Source: an uncultured Eubacterium sp.
GTDB lineage: Bacteria > Bacillota > Clostridia > Oscillospirales > Acutalibacteraceae
DNA: 10,050 nucleotides
Direction of reading: 5' to 3'
Assembly (NCBI GenBank): GCA_910577215.1
Contig: CAJTMQ010000058.1
Span: 1-10,050 of the forward strand
Shown: piece by piece, positions 6,278-10,050 of the stretch
Position numbering within the stretch: position 1 is the first letter of the stretch
Layout: every line of letters starts with the position of its first letter
Position numbers and translations under genes: made by a program
Notes under the pieces: model-generated
What the model was told of the DNA's origin: nothing
What the model saw: only the letters and a program-made list of their open reading frames with translations
The model's database searches: none

Positions 6278-6306
6278 TTGCTTAACAACGGTTATCGTTT
6301 TATAAT
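6278..6306 (+). promoter_or_regulatory. possible internal, PhoP-linked promoter of phoP-phoR
   Basis: The 66-nt pstB-phoP gap holds a perfect TATAAT (6301-6306), with TTGCTT (6278-6283) 17 nt upstream as a weak -35. An exact TTAACA (6282-6287), the same hexamer as in the pstS Pho box, lies between them. TTTTCT 11 nt before it and TTATCG 10 nt after it could be degenerate repeats. Self-activation of phoPR by PhoP would fit, but only one repeat is perfect. No terminator separates pstB from phoP, so read-through from the pst promoter is also expected. Confidence 0.45.
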
Positions 6307-6336
6307 GAAAACAGAACAGAAACAGAGGTGATTTGT

Positions 6337-7017
6337 ATGATATTTATTCTTGAAGATGATGACAATATCCGCAAGCTTGTTTGCTATGCTTTAAGCAAAG
6401 AGGGATATGGTGCTGAAGGCTTTGATAAGCCGTCACTGTTTTGGAAAAGAATGGATGATGCATTACCTCAGCTTATTCTTCTTGATATTATGCTTCCCGA
6501 AGAGGACGGACTGTCTGTTTTAAAGAAATTGCAAAGCAATAAAAAATACGAGAACATTCCTGTTATTATGATAACGGCAAAAAACAGCGAGTTTGATAAG
6601 GCAACGGGTCTTGATCTCGGTGCAGATGATTATATTGCAAAGCCCTTTGGTATGGTTGAGTTTGTGTCAAGAGTTCGTGCCGTTCTGCGCCGTTATGAAA
6701 AAACAAAAAATAAAAACAGTATATTTGAAATCGGCAAATTATATGTTGATTTTGAAAAGCATATTATTAAGGTTTCAGGCGAAGCAATAGAGCTTTCTTA
6801 TAAGGAATACAAGCTTTTGTCTGTACTTTTAGAGGCTGACGGCAAGGTTGTAACAAGGGATGAGTTGCTGCAAAAGGTGTGGGGTGAGTTTTATGAAGAA
6901 TCACGCACACTTGATGTTCATATCAGAAAATTGAGAGTAAAACTGAAGGTGGCAGGAAATTATATAAAAACAGTTAAAAATATCGGTTATCAGTTTATGG
7001 GAGATACGAATGAATAA
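6337..7017 (+). CDS. phoP: OmpR-family response regulator, PhoP/PhoB-type
   Basis: A 226-residue two-component response regulator. The receiver domain (about 1-118) has the acidic cluster EDDD (6-9), phosphoacceptor D50 in LILLDIMLP, T80 and K102 in AKPF. The C-terminal winged-helix DNA-binding domain (about 127-222) includes LSYKEYKLLSVLL (153-165) and the recognition region RTLDVHIRKLRVKL (190-203), as in OmpR/PhoB proteins. Start choice: a GTG at 6328 would add three residues, but GAGGTG (6325-6330) serves as the ribosome binding site for the ATG at 6337, 6 nt downstream, so the ATG is preferred. It sits after pstB and overlaps phoR, which supports phosphate control. The likely target is the TTAACA repeats upstream of pstS, and possibly its own promoter. 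It could only be another OmpR regulator if the context misleads. Confidence 0.92.
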   Translation: MIFILEDDDNIRKLVCYALSKEGYGAEGFDKPSLFWKRMDDALPQLILLDIMLPEEDGLSVLKKLQSNKKYENIPVIMITAKNSEFDKATGLDLGADDYIAKPFGMVEFVSRVRAVLRRYEKTKNKNSIFEIGKLYVDFEKHIIKVSGEAIELSYKEYKLLSVLLEADGKVVTRDELLQKVWGEFYEESRTLDVHIRKLRVKLKVAGNYIKTVKNIGYQFMGDTNE

Positions 7018-8671
7018 AAAAATATTTCGCTCAAGTGTGGCGGTAGCGTTGGTTGTTCTGCTGTCAAGCATTGTGCTGATTATGGGAATACTTTTTCAGT
7101 ATTTTGAAAATCAACTGCAAAGCGAGCTTGAAAGTGAGGCTAATTATATTGCTTACGCTGTTGAAAATCAAGGACTTGATTATATTGAAAATTTTACTGA
7201 CAGTGATAAGCGTATAACACTGATTTCACCTGACGGTGATGTTATTGCTGACACCTCTGCCGATGAATCAAAGCTTGATGATCATTCAGACAGACAAGAG
7301 GTTGCGGATGCTATGAAAAACGGACAGGGTACAAGCATCCGTTATTCCGGCACACTTGCAGAAAAAACAGTTTATTATGCAATGAAAATGAATGACGGCA
7401 ACATACTGCGTGTTTCAACAACACAGTACACGGTTGTAACAATCTTAATAAGCCTGCTTCAGCCGATACTGATTGTTTTTGTTGTTGCAATTGCAGTATC
7501 GTTTATAATGGCACAAAGGATTTCAAAATCAATCATCAAACCAATCAATGCGCTTGATTTGGATAATCCGTCAAATAATGAGCCGTATGACGAGCTTGCT
7601 CCGCTGCTCAGAAAAATCTCAAAGCAAAAGCGAACGATTGAAAAGCAGATTAAAAATGCTGAAAAAAAGCAAGAAGAATTCAGGCTGATTACCGAGAATA
7701 TGAAGGAAGGATTTATCGTTGTTGATAAGCAAATGAACCTTTTGACATATAATCGTGCTGCCTTGAAACTGCTTGACATTGACAAAATCACCCCTGAAAA
7801 AATGCTGACGGATTGTGATGACAATTTGCTTTTTGCCATAGAAAAGGCTTTGACAGGAGAGCGTGAAAAAAGTGATTTAACATTTAATAACAGTCACTAC
7901 AGGCTGATCGCAAATCCTGTTTTGGAAGAAAACATCGTTATCGGTGCAGTGATTATCATTATGGATGTAACCGAAAGTGTTCAGCGTGAGCAGTTAAGGC
8001 AGGAGTTTACCTCCAATGTTTCTCACGAATTAAAAACACCGCTCACATCCATATCAGGCTTTGCCGAAATGATGAAAAGCGGTGATACACCTGATTCTGT
8101 TGTAAAGGATTTTTCATCATCAATCTATGAAGAAGCCCAAAGGCTTATCACACTTGTAAATGATATTATTAAAATATCTGAACTTGATGAAAAAAAAGAT
8201 AAGGCGGATATGGAAGAAGTTGATTTGTTTGAACTGTCATCCGATATCATCAGCAGATTAGAGCCTGTTGCAGTCAAAAGAAACATCTGTCTTAATCTGA
8301 TTGGTGAAAGTACTGTTCTTTTGGGCAATGAAAAAATACTTGATGAAATGATATATAATCTCTGCGATAATGCAATTAAGTACAATGCGGATAACGGAAC
8401 AGTTGATGTTATACTAAACGAAAGCAGTAAGCATATAAAGCTGACTGTAAGAGATACAGGCATCGGCATACCTCAGTCAGAGCAGGAACGCATATTTGAA
8501 CGTTTTTACCGTGTTGATAAAAGTCATTCAAAAACCATCGGAGGAACAGGCTTGGGACTTTCAATCGTTAAACATGCCGCAATTTATCATAATGCTGAAA
8601 TCAAAGTAAAAAGCGAACTCGATAAAGGCACATCAATAACAGTAATGTTTAATAAATTGGAATACCTATAG
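7010..8671 (+). CDS. phoR: phosphate-responsive sensor histidine kinase PhoR
   Basis: A 553-residue membrane kinase that would phosphorylate the preceding regulator when phosphate is low. A first membrane helix (about 9-30) and a second (about 142-166) enclose an extracellular sensor region of about 110 residues. A short HAMP-like linker (168-205) and a helical coiled stretch (205-228) lead to a PAS domain (about 229-320). The HisKA domain has the phosphoacceptor H339 in VSHELKTPLTSISGF. The ATPase domain shows the N box MIYNLCDNAIKYN (447-459), G1 DTGIGIP (482-488), F box FERFYRVD (496-503) and G2 GGTGLGLSIVKH (511-522). All catalytic boxes are intact. It overlaps phoP by 8 nt, with GGGAG 6 nt upstream of the ATG. 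In B. subtilis the corresponding kinase responds to cell wall intermediates through its PAS domain rather than to Pst; which applies here is unknown. Confidence 0.92.
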   Translation: MNKKIFRSSVAVALVVLLSSIVLIMGILFQYFENQLQSELESEANYIAYAVENQGLDYIENFTDSDKRITLISPDGDVIADTSADESKLDDHSDRQEVADAMKNGQGTSIRYSGTLAEKTVYYAMKMNDGNILRVSTTQYTVVTILISLLQPILIVFVVAIAVSFIMAQRISKSIIKPINALDLDNPSNNEPYDELAPLLRKISKQKRTIEKQIKNAEKKQEEFRLITENMKEGFIVVDKQMNLLTYNRAALKLLDIDKITPEKMLTDCDDNLLFAIEKALTGEREKSDLTFNNSHYRLIANPVLEENIVIGAVIIIMDVTESVQREQLRQEFTSNVSHELKTPLTSISGFAEMMKSGDTPDSVVKDFSSSIYEEAQRLITLVNDIIKISELDEKKDKADMEEVDLFELSSDIISRLEPVAVKRNICLNLIGESTVLLGNEKILDEMIYNLCDNAIKYNADNGTVDVILNESSKHIKLTVRDTGIGIPQSEQERIFERFYRVDKSHSKTIGGTGLGLSIVKHAAIYHNAEIKVKSELDKGTSITVMFNKLEYL

Positions 8672-8712
8672 CAATCCGAACCATTAAGAGTTGGACAGCT
8701 ATAGGTATTTTT
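8661..8712 (+). terminator. hairpin overlapping the phoR stop, probable operon terminator
   Basis: A perfect 12-bp inverted repeat, AATACCTATAGC (8661-8672) with GCTATAGGTATT (8698-8709), is followed by a T-rich run (8708-8712). The 25-nt loop can form an inner pairing of TCC-AAC with GTTGGA with one bulged G. The left arm contains the last codons and the TAG stop of phoR. The large loop and low GC make it a weaker terminator than those at 189 and 2786. Confidence 0.6.
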
Positions 8713-8809
8713 CATTTTCCCTTGATTTTATGCGGGTTTTAGGCTCTTATGTATATCGTTTTAATTGGACACAAAAATTGAAAAAGTTCAAAATAGAAAA
8801 TCAAAAGAT
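8713..8809. other. AT-rich intergenic spacer with no gene
   Basis: No open frame with a ribosome binding site is visible on either strand. The only texture is TTGGACA-like motifs: TTGGACA at 8691-8697 in the preceding hairpin loop and again at 8765-8771, in a region that otherwise looks like plain AT-rich spacer between the phosphate operon and the insertion sequence. Confidence 0.5.
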
Positions 8810-8861
8810 AAAAAACAATAAATCTGAACCCATTTGTCTAATATAAATTATCAGATTTATT
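8810..8861 (-). terminator. hairpin with T tract downstream of the transposase gene
   Basis: A perfect 11-bp inverted repeat, AATAAATCTGA (8817-8827) with TCAGATTTATT (8851-8861), has a 23-nt loop. On the minus strand it is followed by G and six T residues (8815-8810). It begins 3 nt past the transposase stop codon and is placed to end that transcript. The stem has only two G-C pairs, so it may be weak. It spans the proposed left end of the insertion sequence at 8825. Confidence 0.55.
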
Positions 8862-10029
8862 GGCTTATTTACTGAAAAATTCAAGTTCTCTTTTTAATGG
8901 AGTCTTGTATCCATTTTTCGCATGAAGTCTTTTCTCGTTATAAAATACCATATAGTTTTTTACTGCCGTTCTGAATTCATTTTCAGAGCGGTATTTTGTT
9001 CTGTAAAGTTCTTCTCGTTTTAATGAAGAAAAGAATGATTCCATTACTGAGTTATCATATGGAACATGTGCTCTTGAAAATGATTGAGTTACCCCTAAGG
9101 ATTTTAAATATGAGCAGAATGTATTTGAACGGTAATTTGAACCTCGGTCTGTGTGAAAAAGAAGATTGTTTTCGGGTTTGCGGTTTTCATATGCCTGTCT
9201 GAATGTTCCTTTTGTAAGTTGTGTGCTGTTCTTGTGACTTATACGAAATCCTACAACCATTCTGGAATACAAGTCAAGGATAGCACAAATATAGAATACT
9301 TGTGTTTTGAATTTAAAGTATGTTACATCACTTACCCATACTTCATTTGGACGTGTCGTTGTGAATTCCTGATTAAGATGATTTTTATATTTCTTTTGTT
9401 CTTTGTCATATAAATCTTTTGCATCTTGTCTTATACTTATGAGACCCATATCATGCATTAATTCACGAACCATACCAATACTGATGCGATAGCCTTCTTC
9501 TTTCATAATTGCTGTGATTTTTGCAGCACCAAAGATTTGATTATTATCGTCATAGATTTGTTGAATTTTGATTCTGAATTCTTCACGACGCTTTGCATAC
9601 CAAGTGTTATCTCGTTTGTTACGGAATATATGGTTATAGAAAGTACCGCGAGGAACTTTGAGTGCATCGCAAATCATATGTACACTGTATTGACCGTACA
9701 ATTCTTCCAAAGTAGCAAGTTTAACATCTAAAGGTGAATTTGCTGTGCAATCAATACTTTGTAATATCTCAACAATACCTTCTAAACGAGCAATTTTCTT
9801 TTCAAGTGCACGAAAATTTCTTAAATTAACTTCTTTCTTTTTGCTGGTATTACTGTTTTGATTTTCTGTTATCCAAGAATATATTGTGCTGCGGGGTATT
9901 TGAAAATCAGCAACAATATCCGAAACAGATTCTTCGTTAGCATATTGTTCAATTACCTCTTGTTTTTGTTCATCAGAATATTTATTCATACGATCATCTC
10001 CTTTAGAAGGATTATAGCATGATGGTTCA
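8825..10029 (-). mobile_element. IS3-family insertion sequence (ends proposed)
   Basis: A 1205-bp unit is proposed from matching terminal TGAACC at 8825-8830 and its inverse GGTTCA at 10024-10029, with the transposase gene centred between them (40 nt of flank on each side). Length, single DD35E transposase and TG...CA ends all suit the IS3 family. The inverted repeats are short: beyond the first six bases identity is patchy. No clear 3-5 bp target duplication is visible (the outer bases are AATC on the left and TTTA on the right), so the exact ends are uncertain or the element is old. Confidence 0.6.
8865..9989 (-). CDS. IS3-family DD35E transposase, single reading frame
   Basis: A 374-residue transposase that would cut and paste or copy the surrounding element through a DDE active site. 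An N-terminal helix-turn-helix (about 5-42, with SVSDIVADFQIPRSTIYSWI) is followed by a leucine-zipper-like helix with L62, L69 and L76. A second helix-turn-helix lies at about 97-122 and an HTH_21-type region at about 136-190. The rve integrase core carries D221 in WVSDVTY, D281 in FHTDRGSNY and E317 in NSVMESFFSSLKRE, with 59 and 35 residues between them, a textbook DD35E triad. Most IS3 elements split this protein into orfA and orfB joined by frameshifting; here both parts are in one frame with no interruption, so it is likely intact. AAAGGAG (9998-10004) is 8 nt before the ATG, and CCTT just upstream could pair with it in a small hairpin. A TATAAT (minus strand, 10016-10011) may be its -10 box. 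Confidence 0.95.
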   Translation of the reverse strand: MNKYSDEQKQEVIEQYANEESVSDIVADFQIPRSTIYSWITENQNSNTSKKKEVNLRNFRALEKKIARLEGIVEILQSIDCTANSPLDVKLATLEELYGQYSVHMICDALKVPRGTFYNHIFRNKRDNTWYAKRREEFRIKIQQIYDDNNQIFGAAKITAIMKEEGYRISIGMVRELMHDMGLISIRQDAKDLYDKEQKKYKNHLNQEFTTTRPNEVWVSDVTYFKFKTQVFYICAILDLYSRMVVGFRISHKNSTQLTKGTFRQAYENRKPENNLLFHTDRGSNYRSNTFCSYLKSLGVTQSFSRAHVPYDNSVMESFFSSLKREELYRTKYRSENEFRTAVKNYMVFYNEKRLHAKNGYKTPLKRELEFFSK

Positions 10030-10050
10030 TTTATAAATATTAGTTAAAAA

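Noticed and set aside
6285..6302. AACG-GTTAT-CGTT hairpin with following T residues as a terminator between pstB and phoP
   Set aside because: The stem is only four base pairs, so it is too weak to call; read-through is more likely.
8819..10038. ATAAAT found just outside both proposed IS ends (8819-8823 area and 10033-10038) as a target duplication
   Set aside because: The copies are not adjacent to the ends at equal distance, the length is unusual for IS3, and the motif is frequent in AT-rich DNA.

Overview
The window is AT-rich and carries strong Shine-Dalgarno sequences, a CCA-encoding tRNA gene, a lipoprotein-type PstS, a fused PhoP/PhoR pair and Firmicutes-style recombinase and transposase genes. 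This points to a low-GC Gram-positive anaerobe of the class Clostridia, possibly a gut Ruminococcaceae/Oscillospiraceae relative. The taxonomic call is inference; nothing in the window fixes genus or species.

Layout. (1) 50-222: a consensus promoter, a tRNA-Gln(CTG) gene and its terminator. (2) 223-2318, minus strand: an integration module made of a short hypothetical gene, an excisionase-like helix-turn-helix protein and a tyrosine integrase that reads toward the 3' end of the tRNA. Between tRNA and integrase lies a set of GAGAC direct repeats that could be integrase arm sites. No second attachment site and no transfer or replication genes are visible, so this is either one end of a larger element or a remnant. 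(3) 2319-2821, plus strand: a single-gene fluoride channel unit (fluC/crcB) closed by a strong terminator. (4) 2831-8712, plus strand: a phosphate starvation block, pstS-pstC-pstA-pstB-phoP-phoR, preceded by TTAACA repeats that look like a PhoP-binding Pho box over a good sigma-A-type promoter. Genes are tightly packed (gaps of 9 and 5 nt, a 1-nt overlap, a 66-nt gap holding a possible internal promoter, then an 8-nt overlap). (5) 8713-10050: an intergenic stretch and a complete IS3-family insertion sequence with a single-frame DD35E transposase on the minus strand.

How the genes work together. PstS captures phosphate outside the cell, PstC and PstA form the membrane channel, and PstB drives uptake with ATP. 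PhoR and PhoP are the phosphate-responsive two-component system that would activate pstS through the Pho box, giving a self-contained uptake and regulation locus. The usual negative regulator gene phoU is not present between pstB and phoP or elsewhere in the window. The two ends of the window are mobile DNA; the phosphate block between them looks like ordinary chromosomal housekeeping.

I did not find a convincing previously undescribed system. The points most worth a second look are the candidate arm sites and palindromes around the integrase, the isolated fluC beside the integration module, the Pho box architecture, the missing phoU, and the unclear ends of the IS element.
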